A DNA stretch of 64,000 nucleotides, taken from positions 1 through 64,000 of the IMG/VR virus record IMGVR_UViG_3300031364_000001; one strand, given 5' to 3'. Position 1 is the first letter of the stretch. Each line of letters opens with the position of its first letter. This stretch comes from a virus. The notes under the pieces were generated by a model that was not told the DNA's origin, searched no databases, and was given only the letters and a program-made list of their open reading frames with translations. This document shows, piece after piece, positions 23,835-32,278 of the stretch. The translations under genes were made by a program, and so were the position numbers.

Positions 23835-24272
23835 TTATAAATTACCACCTACATTAACATCTGCTTGTGGACATCTTATTTTCCAAGTCCTTGTACTTAA
23901 AGAATTTCCATCATTCATATCTGCATAACCTACAATGTATGCTTGCCCACTCCCTACTCTGGAAGTTCCATTAATATCTTTAAACAAAAATGCCCCTTTT
24001 CCGGCATTTGTTAATTTATCTATTGCATGTTTTACCGAAAATAAATTATTTGTAGATGAAGTTTGACTTATTATAATATTAACATCGCAACCTGTTATAT
24101 TTTTATTATTTCTATTTTCCGAACCGTCTGCACCTTGTACAAATTCAAAATTATCTGACATTCCAGAAACTTGAATAAATTCACCATCTGCAAAATCCAT
24201 TACTATAATACCGTCTAATGTGATAACACACCCTTTTGCATCATAGGTTTTTAATATTCCATCACTAGCCAT
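23835..24272 (-). CDS. Tail tube protein (DUF3277-like)
   Basis: 145 aa, strong SD. LKTYDAKGCVITLDGIIVMDFADGEFIQVSGMSDNFEFVQGADGSENRNNKN...GCDVNIIISQTSSTN has the T4/phiKMV-like DUF3277 tube pattern. It polymerises inside the sheath encoded next door. Confidence 0.85.
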   Translation of the reverse strand: MASDGILKTYDAKGCVITLDGIIVMDFADGEFIQVSGMSDNFEFVQGADGSENRNNKNITGCDVNIIISQTSSTNNLFSVKHAIDKLTNAGKGAFLFKDINGTSRVGSGQAYIVGYADMNDGNSLSTRTWKIRCPQADVNVGGNL

Positions 24273-24291
24273 AATTATTTCCTCCTTTTAT

Positions 24292-25635
24292 TTATACTGT
24301 TACTGTTCCAGCTATTTCTATTTTATGAATTGCACCTGCAAGAATTCCAGTAAATTCTATATCAGGTAAAATCCTATCAATTTTATCCTGATCTGAAATA
24401 TCTGCTATTAACGGGACAGTTACTTCATAGCTTGCTAATACCCCTGCTCTTACTGCTTCATCTAATGCTTTTTTTAATAAACCTTCTACTATTCCTATAC
24501 CTTCATTCGTATAAGGAATTTTATCTGTATTTATTAGTTCTGAATATATGGTTTCTTGTATAGTTGCTTCTAACCAATCTATACCTCTTATAATATCAAT
24601 ATATTCCCCTGAAACGACTTGACCTCTTCCAGTTATATTTACTCCTGCTGTTGTTGTATAAATATTACAATTTTTATTTAAAGTGTATGTTCTTTGCGCA
24701 GAAGTCATTCCAACTGCGGTAATTCCTGAAAGATTTTTAAACATCCAAGTTGCTGAACCTGGGTCTTTTGGTAACATTTTTCCCATCCATGCTTCCATTA
24801 AAAATTGATCTGCACTTACTAATCCAGAATGATAAGCAATTGCTGTTCTATCATAATTTAATGCTTTTAGTTGATAAGCTAAATCAGAAGTCCCAGAAGT
24901 TGGTATAACTGCATCATTATCAGTATGAAAAAATATCTTCTTTTGTGTTTCTGCCCATGCAGCTACCTCTAAAATATCATCTTGTTCTGTATAACTTATA
25001 GTTGCAATAGGTTGACTAATACCTCCAGTTGTTACAACGCTTACAGAAGTTACATCTCCTGATTCTAATTCAATTGTCATTGTTAAGAATGGGGTTGCGC
25101 CAATTGTTACTATTGTATCCGTTAATCCCACTTGTCCTTCTATTTCTGTTTTTAATAATCCCATTGTAGTCTCTTGATCTCCGGAAAATACTACTGCATC
25201 ACAAGCCACTTCATTCACTGTTACTACTATACTATTACTTCCTACAAATGCTTCATTTAAAGTTATTGTTGCTTTTCCTGTTGGATTAATAGTAAATGCA
25301 TACCAATCCTGAGTTGCTACTTGAATTGCTGTTAATGCTTCTGTCCAAGTTTCTGAAGTTTCTGTTTCTGGTTTTTTTCTACCTATTACAACTTTATCTG
25401 GTTTTGGATTTTGACTGAAAATTTTACCTGCTCTTAAATATTCCTTATCTATACTCGCCCAGCCTTCTGCTAACATTTCCGCTAAACTTGCATATTCTAC
25501 ATACCTATCAAAAACAGGCGAAGTTTTATCAGTTGCAAATTCTGAAATTATTGCAGGAGTTCCAAAACTTGCTCTTGCAATAGATTGTGTTTCTCTGCTA
25601 ATTGTTAATTGTATAATATCTGATAATGCTGACAT
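24292..25635 (-). CDS. Tail sheath protein (DUF3383-like)
   Basis: 447 aa. N terminus SALSDIIQLTISRETQSIARASFGTPAIISEF and the ALNYDRTAIAYHS... and NITGRGQVVSGEYIDIIRGIDWLEATIQ segments fit the DUF3383 contractile sheath. Contains an inserted variable beta domain (~130-215). Together with the tube this fixes the morphotype as contractile. Confidence 0.9.
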   Translation of the reverse strand: MSALSDIIQLTISRETQSIARASFGTPAIISEFATDKTSPVFDRYVEYASLAEMLAEGWASIDKEYLRAGKIFSQNPKPDKVVIGRKKPETETSETWTEALTAIQVATQDWYAFTINPTGKATITLNEAFVGSNSIVVTVNEVACDAVVFSGDQETTMGLLKTEIEGQVGLTDTIVTIGATPFLTMTIELESGDVTSVSVVTTGGISQPIATISYTEQDDILEVAAWAETQKKIFFHTDNDAVIPTSGTSDLAYQLKALNYDRTAIAYHSGLVSADQFLMEAWMGKMLPKDPGSATWMFKNLSGITAVGMTSAQRTYTLNKNCNIYTTTAGVNITGRGQVVSGEYIDIIRGIDWLEATIQETIYSELINTDKIPYTNEGIGIVEGLLKKALDEAVRAGVLASYEVTVPLIADISDQDKIDRILPDIEFTGILAGAIHKIEIAGTVTV

Positions 25636-25656
25636 AATTTATTCCTCCTATTATTT

Positions 25657-26205
25657 TTAATTATCATAAACTCCTTCAAATTCCACAGTTTCAATAAATC
25701 CTGGATCATAAGTACCTTCATCTGGAAATAGTATTATTAAATCCATTGTACTTCTTAATTCCCATATATTTTCTATTATTTGTGGAATTGGAGTTATAGT
25801 TTCCGTTCTTAATATACTAACTTTTGAACTTCTAAAATAATCTTTTATATCTTGCATCCTTAAACTATTTTTTAAAGTTCTTAAATTATCCCCATTATCT
25901 GTAAAACCTACTTCTTCCAAACTAATAGTAGCTTGGTAATGTTTTGCAAAATCTATATAACCATGAATTACTTCATCTTCTGTACCTTCATCATCTATTA
26001 CTTTTCTTGCTTTACTTTCATTACCGCTTGCATATTCTTGTACTGTCATTGGTTGATGAATAACTATATATTCTTTTTTAGGTTTTGGGGCTGATTGTTC
26101 TCCTCTTATAATTGGAATAGTGGGAGTATCATCTATTCCCAAAGAAGGCTCTAATACATTACGAATCCATGTTAATAATATTGTATAAATTTGTGTAGTT
26201 GTCAT
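25657..26205 (-). CDS. Neck/tail terminator-like protein
   Basis: 182 aa, SD GGAG. Begins with a helix (TQIYTILLTWIRNVLE), then IIRGEQSAPKPKKEYIVIHQPMTVQEYASG, fitting the gp12-like neck/tail terminator group found beside sheath genes. C-terminal acidic beta-rich end. Caps the tail tube before head joining. Confidence 0.6.
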   Translation of the reverse strand: MTTTQIYTILLTWIRNVLEPSLGIDDTPTIPIIRGEQSAPKPKKEYIVIHQPMTVQEYASGNESKARKVIDDEGTEDEVIHGYIDFAKHYQATISLEEVGFTDNGDNLRTLKNSLRMQDIKDYFRSSKVSILRTETITPIPQIIENIWELRSTMDLIILFPDEGTYDPGFIETVEFEGVYDN

Positions 26206-26261
26206 ACTTTACTCCAAATAAAACCATCATATTCTGATATATCTTTAAAAATTTCTTTCAT
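26202..26261 (-). CDS. 19-aa ORF with SD and translational coupling
   Basis: ATG 26261 has a good SD (AGAGAGG) and the stop overlaps the next start as ATGA. The peptide begins MKEIFKDISEYDGF. It may be a real microprotein or a leader for the downstream gene. Confidence 0.35.
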   Translation of the reverse strand: MKEIFKDISEYDGFIWSKV

Positions 26262-26265
26262 ATAA

Positions 26266-26622
26266 TTAAACCTCTCTAAATTCAGCAATGTACTCGAAAT
26301 GTGGTATCAAATTACCAAATTTTAATCTTTGTATAATTTCATATTCCTCTGTTAAATAAACTATTCTATCACCGTTTTGTAATTCAGTTCCATCCGTTCC
26401 TGAAATTGCTATTATTAATTCTGTATCACAAAATACTTTTATTTTTCCTAAATTATCTCTTCCTATATTTAAACTTTCTAATTCTTTTGCGGTTAATGCT
26501 TGACAATCTGCTGTTACTATAAAATCATCAGCTAAACTTCCAGTAACATAATTTCCAGAATTATCATAATAACCTTCTGCTACTCGTCTTTTTATAGTAT
26601 GACTACTTCCAAACAATACCAT
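26266..26622 (-). CDS. Head-tail connector/head-closure-like protein
   Basis: 118 aa. GSSHTIKRRVAEGYYDNSGNYVTGSLADDFIVTADCQALTAKELESL fits the small adaptor fold of neck proteins (SPP1 gp16-like). Start overlaps the preceding stop. Placement between neck proteins supports the role; no direct motif. Confidence 0.55.
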   Translation of the reverse strand: MVLFGSSHTIKRRVAEGYYDNSGNYVTGSLADDFIVTADCQALTAKELESLNIGRDNLGKIKVFCDTELIIAISGTDGTELQNGDRIVYLTEEYEIIQRLKFGNLIPHFEYIAEFREV

Positions 26623-27077
26623 TATTTACTTACCACCTTATATTTAATACTATTTCTCATTACTGCACTTGCAATTAAAGGTCTTGAACTTCCCTTCTTT
26701 TGTATTGTTGCTGGTTTATTTGCAATATAATCAAACTGTGTAAAAGATTTTTTCATATCACCTTCGTGTTTTGCTCCAATCCTATCAATCATTTTTTTTA
26801 AATTTTGCTTATTATCAATTACTTTTCTATATTCATTATCAATAAAACCTTTTATATTAGATTCATTCTTATCAAATGCATTACTCATAAAAGGTCTTCG
26901 GGGCATTTTTGAACTAGATGAAGGTTCTTGATGTATTAATCCCCTATAAGCAACATTATTTTCTGGACTATCTCCTTCACCAAATAAACCTACTTTTATA
27001 TTTAATTTTTTTATATTTTTATGATTTTCTACTATTTTTTTCCAACCTCTATCAATATCTTTTTGTGTTAAGCTCAT
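26622..27077 (-). CDS. Neck/tail completion protein (gp10/gpS-like)
   Basis: 151 aa. NIKVGLFGEGDSPENNVAYRGLIHQEPSSSSKMPRRPFMSNAFD and RIGAKHEGDMKKSFTQ are features of HK97 gp10-like and virion morphogenesis proteins: GLFG, P-R-P-F, and the terminal helix. Attaches tail to head. Confidence 0.65.
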   Translation of the reverse strand: MSLTQKDIDRGWKKIVENHKNIKKLNIKVGLFGEGDSPENNVAYRGLIHQEPSSSSKMPRRPFMSNAFDKNESNIKGFIDNEYRKVIDNKQNLKKMIDRIGAKHEGDMKKSFTQFDYIANKPATIQKKGSSRPLIASAVMRNSIKYKVVSK

Positions 27078-27619
27078 ACTAATTCCAAATTACTGCCGTT
27101 TAATAATTTATATTCTAAAAATAATTTTAATGTCAAATCCAAAGTAGTATTTGTCGTAAAGTTTAATCGTAAATAATTAGTAACGCCGTTTTTTGCTGTA
27201 ATCAGAACAGTTTGTGCACTCTTTTTTGCTGTCGGCTCTGTTACTCTATTTTCTGAGGCAATATGTAATAATAATTTATTATCTATTGTTTCAGATTTTA
27301 TAAAAAAACTACCTACTGTTAATCCTGAAAAATCAGCACCTGTTTTAGATAATACTTTTGAATTAGTACCATCCCAGATATCAATATATACATTTGTCAT
27401 ATTCGTACATGCTATAACTGCTGTAACTTCTGCCCAAAAATTTAATATTTCAATTGTTCCCTCAAAACTAAATAAATTTAAATTAATAGTTTCTGTATCT
27501 GCCATAATATGTATATCACTTTCAGAATTTAAACCTGAAACTCTTTGAGTCATACCAAATAAGGAATTTTTATTTATTAATTTTGTATATATTCTATCAA
27601 TTTCACCGATTAAAATCAT
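27074..27619 (-). CDS. Hypothetical structural protein
   Basis: 181 aa, beta-rich: ADTETINLNLFSFEGTIEILNFWAEVTAVI and IDIWDGTNSKVLSKTGADFSGLTVGSFF suggest a jelly-roll or carbohydrate-binding-like fold. First of a run of unknown proteins (27074-30926) between neck and capsid genes. Confidence 0.55.
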   Translation of the reverse strand: MILIGEIDRIYTKLINKNSLFGMTQRVSGLNSESDIHIMADTETINLNLFSFEGTIEILNFWAEVTAVIACTNMTNVYIDIWDGTNSKVLSKTGADFSGLTVGSFFIKSETIDNKLLLHIASENRVTEPTAKKSAQTVLITAKNGVTNYLRLNFTTNTTLDLTLKLFLEYKLLNGSNLELV

Positions 27620-27970
27620 TTAGTCCTCCAGTACATAATTATAAAAAATTATTCTATCATCACCTTCATCACTATCTTCTACATAAGTTATTTTAAAATC
27701 ATTATTAATTGGAATTTTTAAACTAATTAAAAGTCCTTTACTATCAGTCAAAAATGTAAACCCGTAAATTGCAATTTCTCTATAGTTAATGCCATCAATT
27801 TTAGAATACAATTTTATTTCTCCGTCTTTTGTAATATTATTTACATCTAACATTATTTGACTAATATATGTTTTATTAGAATTTGTTATTTCAAATATAG
27901 TTTGTTCACCGCCTGCATCAAGATATGTAAAATTTGAATTTATCACTAATTTATTTTTTTGCCATGCCAT
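27620..27970 (-). CDS. Hypothetical structural protein
   Basis: 116 aa, beta-rich with aromatic spacing, e.g. NKLVINSNFTYLDAGGEQTIFEITNSNKTYI. No family recognised. Abuts neighbours (1-9 nt gaps), so the same transcript and probably the same particle. Confidence 0.5.
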   Translation of the reverse strand: MAWQKNKLVINSNFTYLDAGGEQTIFEITNSNKTYISQIMLDVNNITKDGEIKLYSKIDGINYREIAIYGFTFLTDSKGLLISLKIPINNDFKITYVEDSDEGDDRIIFYNYVLED

Positions 27971-27979
27971 ATATTACTC

Positions 27980-28453
27980 CTATATATTTGACTCTTGAAT
28001 TCCAAAATAAAAACTTATATTTTTCGCACTTTGATCTATACAACAAGCTCTTGCCCATACTTTTGTGCCTGATACAATTTTAGGTCTTTTTAATTCTACT
28101 ACCCCGCCATCATTTCCAACAGAAGTTGAAATAAAAACAAATTCATCAAAAGTTTCTGCTTGAAGTTTTGCTTCTATTCCAGCCGATTCTCCTGTAACTA
28201 TTTGTATAACATAAGGACTTGTACTATCTACTACTGTTATCAAAAACTGATTTAAATCAAATAATGTTTTATCCGCAATTAAAGGAGTATCTGTACTTCC
28301 TATTATTTGAACCCAATTACCAAATTCTTTACTTCCTGTTACTAATGCAAAAGGAGCAATTTCATCTGCCATTCGATCTGCTCTATGAATTTCTGCATCT
28401 GGAGTTGCTGCTAATCCATACCATTTATTATTTGTAATTCTAAAATTTCGCAT
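27980..28453 (-). CDS. Hypothetical structural protein
   Basis: 157 aa. FRITNNKWYGLAATPDAEIHRADRMADEIAPFALVTGSKEFGNWVQI then a beta-rich C-terminal part. No family recognised; the composition and position suit a virion decoration or neck protein. Confidence 0.5.
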   Translation of the reverse strand: MRNFRITNNKWYGLAATPDAEIHRADRMADEIAPFALVTGSKEFGNWVQIIGSTDTPLIADKTLFDLNQFLITVVDSTSPYVIQIVTGESAGIEAKLQAETFDEFVFISTSVGNDGGVVELKRPKIVSGTKVWARACCIDQSAKNISFYFGIQESNI

Positions 28454-28705
28454 TTATACCGCCTTATATTTTAATGCAATATCCAAACTATAATAACCAT
28501 CACTACATGCTATTTTTGCATATACGGGATATTCTTTTGGAATTTCCAATGTATCTATTGGCACAGTAATTCCACCAACAAAACCTCCAACCATAGGATT
28601 AATATTTAATGAAGCTCTTGTTCTTCCTAATTCTATTGTACATCCTGCATCGCCATATAATACTATTTCAAACGCTAAACCATAAAAATCTTCAGGTAAT
28701 ATCAT
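28454..28705 (-). CDS. Hypothetical structural protein
   Basis: 83 aa, rich in Gly and hydrophobic beta strands (GGFVGGITVPIDTLEIP). Coupled to the preceding gene by a TAATG overlap. No family recognised. Confidence 0.5.
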   Translation of the reverse strand: MILPEDFYGLAFEIVLYGDAGCTIELGRTRASLNINPMVGGFVGGITVPIDTLEIPKEYPVYAKIACSDGYYSLDIALKYKAV

Positions 28706-28911
28706 TAAAAATCTCCAATAAATCCATCAAAAATATCGCAATATTCTATTGATATAGAATTAATTATAAAATCTTTATCAGAAGTATTCGCATCCATTAT
28801 TTTTACTGCATTTCCTAATACCCATAAACCATCCGCTGCAGTAATTCTTTTCGCATTATCTAATGTTGGAGCAATTTTACTAGGCGATTTTATTTCTTCT
28901 TGCCAACTCAT
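28705..28911 (-). CDS. Hypothetical structural protein
   Basis: 68 aa, SD AAGGAAT. SWQEEIKSPSKIAPTLDNAKRITAADGLWVLGNAVK... A helical end and an acidic tail. No family recognised. Confidence 0.45.
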   Translation of the reverse strand: MSWQEEIKSPSKIAPTLDNAKRITAADGLWVLGNAVKIMDANTSDKDFIINSISIEYCDIFDGFIGDF

Positions 28912-28921
28912 ATTTTATTCC

Positions 28922-29269
28922 TTATGCATTTAATAACATTCTTGTAGTTCCACTTATATTTACCATTCTAATTGCTGTTACTCTTCCTGTATGTTCATCT
29001 TCTGCTGTTGCTATAACAGAACCTAATTTCCAATCAATCGCTACAATATCAGTACCTGCAATTACATCAGCTATTTTATTTTTAGTAGTTTGTAGTTTAC
29101 CTTCTCCTGCTGTTATTTCTAATACAGCATTTACTGATCTAATGTTATCGGGAATTATTATCCAATTTCCATTACCTGCGGCTGCTACATCTCCAGAATC
29201 ATATTCATACCCTATTATATCTTTTTGAGTATTATAAGGATCAACCGCTGTCATATATTCTACTGCCAT
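28922..29269 (-). CDS. Hypothetical structural protein
   Basis: 115 aa, SD AAAGGAG. EYMTAVDPYNTQKDIIGYEYDSGDVAAAGNGNWIIIPDNIRSVNAVLEITAGEGKLQTTKNKI suggests a small beta-barrel surface protein. The terminator at 29296-29325 lies just upstream, so it may need readthrough or its own start site. Confidence 0.5.
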   Translation of the reverse strand: MAVEYMTAVDPYNTQKDIIGYEYDSGDVAAAGNGNWIIIPDNIRSVNAVLEITAGEGKLQTTKNKIADVIAGTDIVAIDWKLGSVIATAEDEHTGRVTAIRMVNISGTTRMLLNA

Positions 29270-29295
29270 TTTATATTCTCCTTTTTAATTAACTT

Positions 29296-29325
29296 AATAA
29301 AAGGCTCTTAACTTAATAAGAGCCT
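29296..29325 (-). terminator. Intrinsic terminator between structural genes
   Basis: Minus strand AGGCTCTTA/TAAGAGCCT (29325-29317 with 29310-29302), 6-nt loop, then TTTTATT. It would cut transcription after the 29335-29655 gene and reduce expression of the genes at 28922 and below relative to the upstream genes. Confidence 0.75.
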
Positions 29326-29334
29326 AAAATAAAA

Positions 29335-29655
29335 TTAACTTTCTTTTTTTATTTCAAAATTTTCTGCTTCTGTTATTCTCTTAACAAACTCATAATCATT
29401 TTCTGTATAACCTTTAAAAGCATCAATACTTTTTCTTATAATTTTATATTCTGCTTCTTCTAAAATAACTATTTCTTTTTCATCTTTAATTTTCTTCCAA
29501 ATATCCATTACTTCAAATAATTGAACAGCAGATAATTGTTGTCTTATATCAAATAAGATATTCTTAATTGAGCCTTTTACATCATAGTCAACAGAAACTT
29601 GACCATCTTTTGTGTTTACATTAACTCTGTAATTATCTAAGTTAATTTTTTTCAT
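29335..29655 (-). CDS. Hypothetical protein
   Basis: 106 aa. KINLDNYRVNVNTKDGQVSVDYDVKGSIKNILFDIRQQLSAVQLFEVMDIWKKIKDEKEIVILEEAEYKIIRKSID: a beta-rich start followed by charged helices. Its size, the single ASP/GLU-rich helix and location resemble small assembly chaperones. Not recognised. Confidence 0.45.
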   Translation of the reverse strand: MKKINLDNYRVNVNTKDGQVSVDYDVKGSIKNILFDIRQQLSAVQLFEVMDIWKKIKDEKEIVILEEAEYKIIRKSIDAFKGYTENDYEFVKRITEAENFEIKKES

Positions 29656-29675
29656 TTTTTATTTCTCCTTTAATT

Positions 29676-30542
29676 TTATGAAATTGTTACTGCATTATAT
29701 AAAGGAATTAAAAGTGTTTTTGCTCCAATTATTACTACTAAACTACCATCACATGTAGCTGTTTGATTAGGAGTTGCTCTGGTTGCTCCTACACAACCTC
29801 CTTCGACATCTGCATCAATCAAATTAGTATGATTGTCATCTGCTAATTGAATTATGTTTGTCCAACTTCCAGCAGTAGAACTTACATGTAATACACTTGT
29901 TCTTGTAATTGCATAATTTCCAGTAGTTACCTTAATTCCATATAAAGCACTTGCAGTAGAACTTTGAGTAATATCATTTATATTCAATGCTACTACCTCA
30001 CAAGTACCGGTTGCATTATGGTTAGTTTCTGCTCTTAATGCAGTCATACTACCACTATCATTCATTGTCGTGCCACTTCTATTTTTTACTGCAAAAACTC
30101 CACCTTCAAGATAAAAACTTCCTGCTCCCGTATCCCTACATTCAGCAGTAACTTCAATACCTCTTGTTCTACAATAATCTTCACTTGCCGATCTATTATA
30201 TATTTGAACTTTTATAGCACAATCAGGATTCCCATCTGATGTTGTCATTATTGAAGTTGCAGGACGATTTCTATTTATGTAAATAGCTCCCTGTCTTGCT
30301 CCTTTTGTCAAATCTGTTACTGTTTCATTAATATCTATTGCTTTTACATTTTCAGTTGTAGTATCACTACCTACAGAAATTGATTCAAACACATCTGATG
30401 TTCCTGATTCATCTGAAATATGAGCTGTTCCATGAAAACTTAATACTCCAGCATTACTTATTTCAATATAATCATCTCCGTATATATTACCAATTTTAGC
30501 ACCGTTCAAATATGCTACTTTATTTTCTATTCCATCTGGCAT
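29676..30542 (-). CDS. Hypothetical structural protein (fibre- or decoration-like)
   Basis: 288 aa, Ser/Thr/Gly-rich and beta-structured, e.g. NKVAYLNGAKIGNIYGDDYIEISNAGVLSFHGTAHISDESGTSDVF. This composition is that of fibrous head or tail-surface proteins. No catalytic motif. Position between neck/connector and capsid genes suggests a head fibre, but this is inference. Confidence 0.5.
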   Translation of the reverse strand: MPDGIENKVAYLNGAKIGNIYGDDYIEISNAGVLSFHGTAHISDESGTSDVFESISVGSDTTTENVKAIDINETVTDLTKGARQGAIYINRNRPATSIMTTSDGNPDCAIKVQIYNRSASEDYCRTRGIEVTAECRDTGAGSFYLEGGVFAVKNRSGTTMNDSGSMTALRAETNHNATGTCEVVALNINDITQSSTASALYGIKVTTGNYAITRTSVLHVSSTAGSWTNIIQLADDNHTNLIDADVEGGCVGATRATPNQTATCDGSLVVIIGAKTLLIPLYNAVTIS

Positions 30543-30560
30543 TTTTATTCCTCCTTTATT

Positions 30561-30926
30561 TTAATTTATATTAATCATAATTTTAATTTGAATTGTTACT
30601 GTTTTTATGGCTGCTGGCCAACCATAATCAGAATACCATTGTAAAACACCATCATCATCAGTCCAACATTCTACAACCCCTATTTCTTCACCATAACTAA
30701 AACCAACTTGTTGTGGTTTTACATTTTCGCCTTTTGGACGAAATTTTAAATTAACTATTTCAGATGGTTCTGCTTCATCTCCACTTAATATTTCGCAATA
30801 TAATAAACATTTTCCTAATTTATTACTTGTATACGCTGATAAATCTAAATCTTGCCATGTTTGATAATTTGTATCTGCATCAAGCTCAAATGTGCCAATA
30901 ATAGCATTATTTTTATTAATTCCCAT
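30561..30926 (-). CDS. Hypothetical structural protein
   Basis: 121 aa, SD GAGGAGG. Beta-rich (NNAIIGTFELDADTNYQTWQDLDLSAYTSNKLGKCLLYCEI). Not recognised; probably a virion surface protein because of its position. Confidence 0.45.
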   Translation of the reverse strand: MGINKNNAIIGTFELDADTNYQTWQDLDLSAYTSNKLGKCLLYCEILSGDEAEPSEIVNLKFRPKGENVKPQQVGFSYGEEIGVVECWTDDDGVLQWYSDYGWPAAIKTVTIQIKIMININ

Positions 30927-31355
30927 TTATTCCTCCTCTTCATTATTTATATTTATTTCTACATTATTGTAATTAGCCACGCTAAAACCAACAATGTTTC
31001 CTGTTATTAATCCTAATAATTCTAAACCGTATCTTGTCAATGCTAAATCTCCAGCTTTTTTCCCTGTAGTACCTGTTAAGGAGGATAAATTCCCAAAACT
31101 TATAGAAGTGTTACCCTCACTTTTTTGTGTTATTGCTCCTACTGCTCCACCTAATCCAGAAGTTACACCACCGGAGTTCATATCTGCTAAAGTTAACATG
31201 TGTGCAGTTCTTAATGCCACAGCATATGAAAAATTTACTCCAAATGCTTCTTCAGAAGTTCTTTGAGTAGCAATTGTTATCATATTTGTTAATCTGCTAT
31301 CTACTGAATATTGAGGACTTATTATATCTATAATTTGTTTTACTGTTAATGACAT
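30927..31355 (-). CDS. Head-tail connector (DUF4054-like)
   Basis: Start set at ATG 31355 (MSLTVKQIIDII), with GGGG 8 nt upstream; an ATG at 31367 is in frame but inside the HNH gene. 142 aa. ISPQYSVDSRLTNMITIATQRTSEEAFGVNFSYAVALRTAHMLTLAD...GLGGAVGAITQKSEGNTSISFGN is the DUF4054 pattern of head-tail adaptor proteins. The HNH ORF upstream starts with a similar short sequence (MSLSVAEI), see findings. Confidence 0.8.
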   Translation of the reverse strand: MSLTVKQIIDIISPQYSVDSRLTNMITIATQRTSEEAFGVNFSYAVALRTAHMLTLADMNSGGVTSGLGGAVGAITQKSEGNTSISFGNLSSLTGTTGKKAGDLALTRYGLELLGLITGNIVGFSVANYNNVEININNEEEE

Positions 31356-31792
31356 ATAAATCCCCATCTTATGAAATTTAGTTTTTGTGCTTGTATTTTT
31401 GATTGTCTTCTTACATTTTCACACAATCCATTATCCCAAGCATGTTTCATATTTTCTTTTCGAGTACAATATTCAAGATTCTCTAATCTATTATCTGTTT
31501 TTATACCATTAATATGATTAACATCTAATTTAGAATATCCTTTAAAAGTCGATAAAATTAATCTATGCAAATTCCAATTTTTACGTTTGTTATTTTTATA
31601 TAGATCAACTTGTACATATCCCGTCTTGTTATTTTGTTTAGTAGTTTTAAAATATTCTGGAATTAATTGTAAAGAATTTTTTCCATTTTTTTTATATCTC
31701 TCTAAACTTTTAACTCTACCTAAATTAGATACTTGATATAGTCCCTCATATCCAAAAGCATCTTTCCAAATTTCAGCAACACTTAAACTCAT
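31346..31792 (-). CDS. HNH homing endonuclease with NUMOD4 start
   Basis: 148 aa, SD AAGGAA. EIWKDAFGYEGLYQVSNLGRVKSL is NUMOD4, a DNA-binding unit; NWNLHRLILSTFKGYSKLDVNHINGIKTDNRLENLEYCT is the HNH core (H-x-x-x..VNHINGIKTDNRLENL). Free-standing homing enzyme. Its C terminus runs into the DUF4054 gene start. The N-terminal MSLSVAE is not part of NUMOD4 and looks borrowed from the target gene. Confidence 0.85.
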   Translation of the reverse strand: MSLSVAEIWKDAFGYEGLYQVSNLGRVKSLERYKKNGKNSLQLIPEYFKTTKQNNKTGYVQVDLYKNNKRKNWNLHRLILSTFKGYSKLDVNHINGIKTDNRLENLEYCTRKENMKHAWDNGLCENVRRQSKIQAQKLNFIRWGFICH

Positions 31793-31802
31793 TTATTTTT
31801 CC

Positions 31803-32210
31803 TTATACATGACCATTAGGTTTGCCGTATGTTTTAACATCCGTTATTTCATTTTTCTTTATTCCGTCAATTCTTTTTTCCATAATATACTTCAAAGAAT
31901 TTTCCGGCTCTTCCATTATCCATTTTTCTAAAGTTTTAATATTATACGTATTATCTATAATATTCCTTCTTTCTTTTTCAGGAAGTTCTGCAAATTCAAA
32001 AAGTTCCTTATCATCTTTTTTAATTGATATTACTTGAATACCTTTTGGTAATTTATCAATATCATATAATTTAACTTTTACTTCACTATCATTCACTTTT
32101 CTCAATTTGAATAAATTCTCCCATTCTTTTTGATCTACATCATTACACCCTGGTAATAATCGAAAGTCTTCTATTACTATTAATCTTTCATCGTTGTTTT
32201 TAATAATCAT
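31803..32210 (-). CDS. Hypothetical head-associated protein
   Basis: 135 aa. NDERLIVIEDFRLLPGCNDVDQKEWENLFKLRKVNDSEVKVKLYDIDKLPKGIQVISIKKDDKELFEFAELPEKERRNII. The F-R-L-L-P-G-x-N-x-V pattern recurs in small proteins beside DUF2184/major capsid genes. Probably assembly or head surface; function unknown. Confidence 0.5.
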   Translation of the reverse strand: MIIKNNDERLIVIEDFRLLPGCNDVDQKEWENLFKLRKVNDSEVKVKLYDIDKLPKGIQVISIKKDDKELFEFAELPEKERRNIIDNTYNIKTLEKWIMEEPENSLKYIMEKRIDGIKKNEITDVKTYGKPNGHV

Positions 32211-32233
32211 TACGCTTCTCCTATTTTTTATTT

Positions 32234-32266
32234 AATAGCGGATAAATAAATTATTACCCGCTTATT
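32234..32266 (-). terminator. Intrinsic terminator after the major capsid gene
   Basis: Minus strand AGCGG(G)...CCGCT with inner TAAT..ATTA pairing (32262-32258 with 32241-32237), then ATTAAATAAAAAA... T-poor but AT-rich. It lies just past the capsid stop at 32279, so capsid mRNA is probably made in excess of downstream genes. Confidence 0.55.
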
Positions 32267-32278
32267 ATTTATTTTAAA

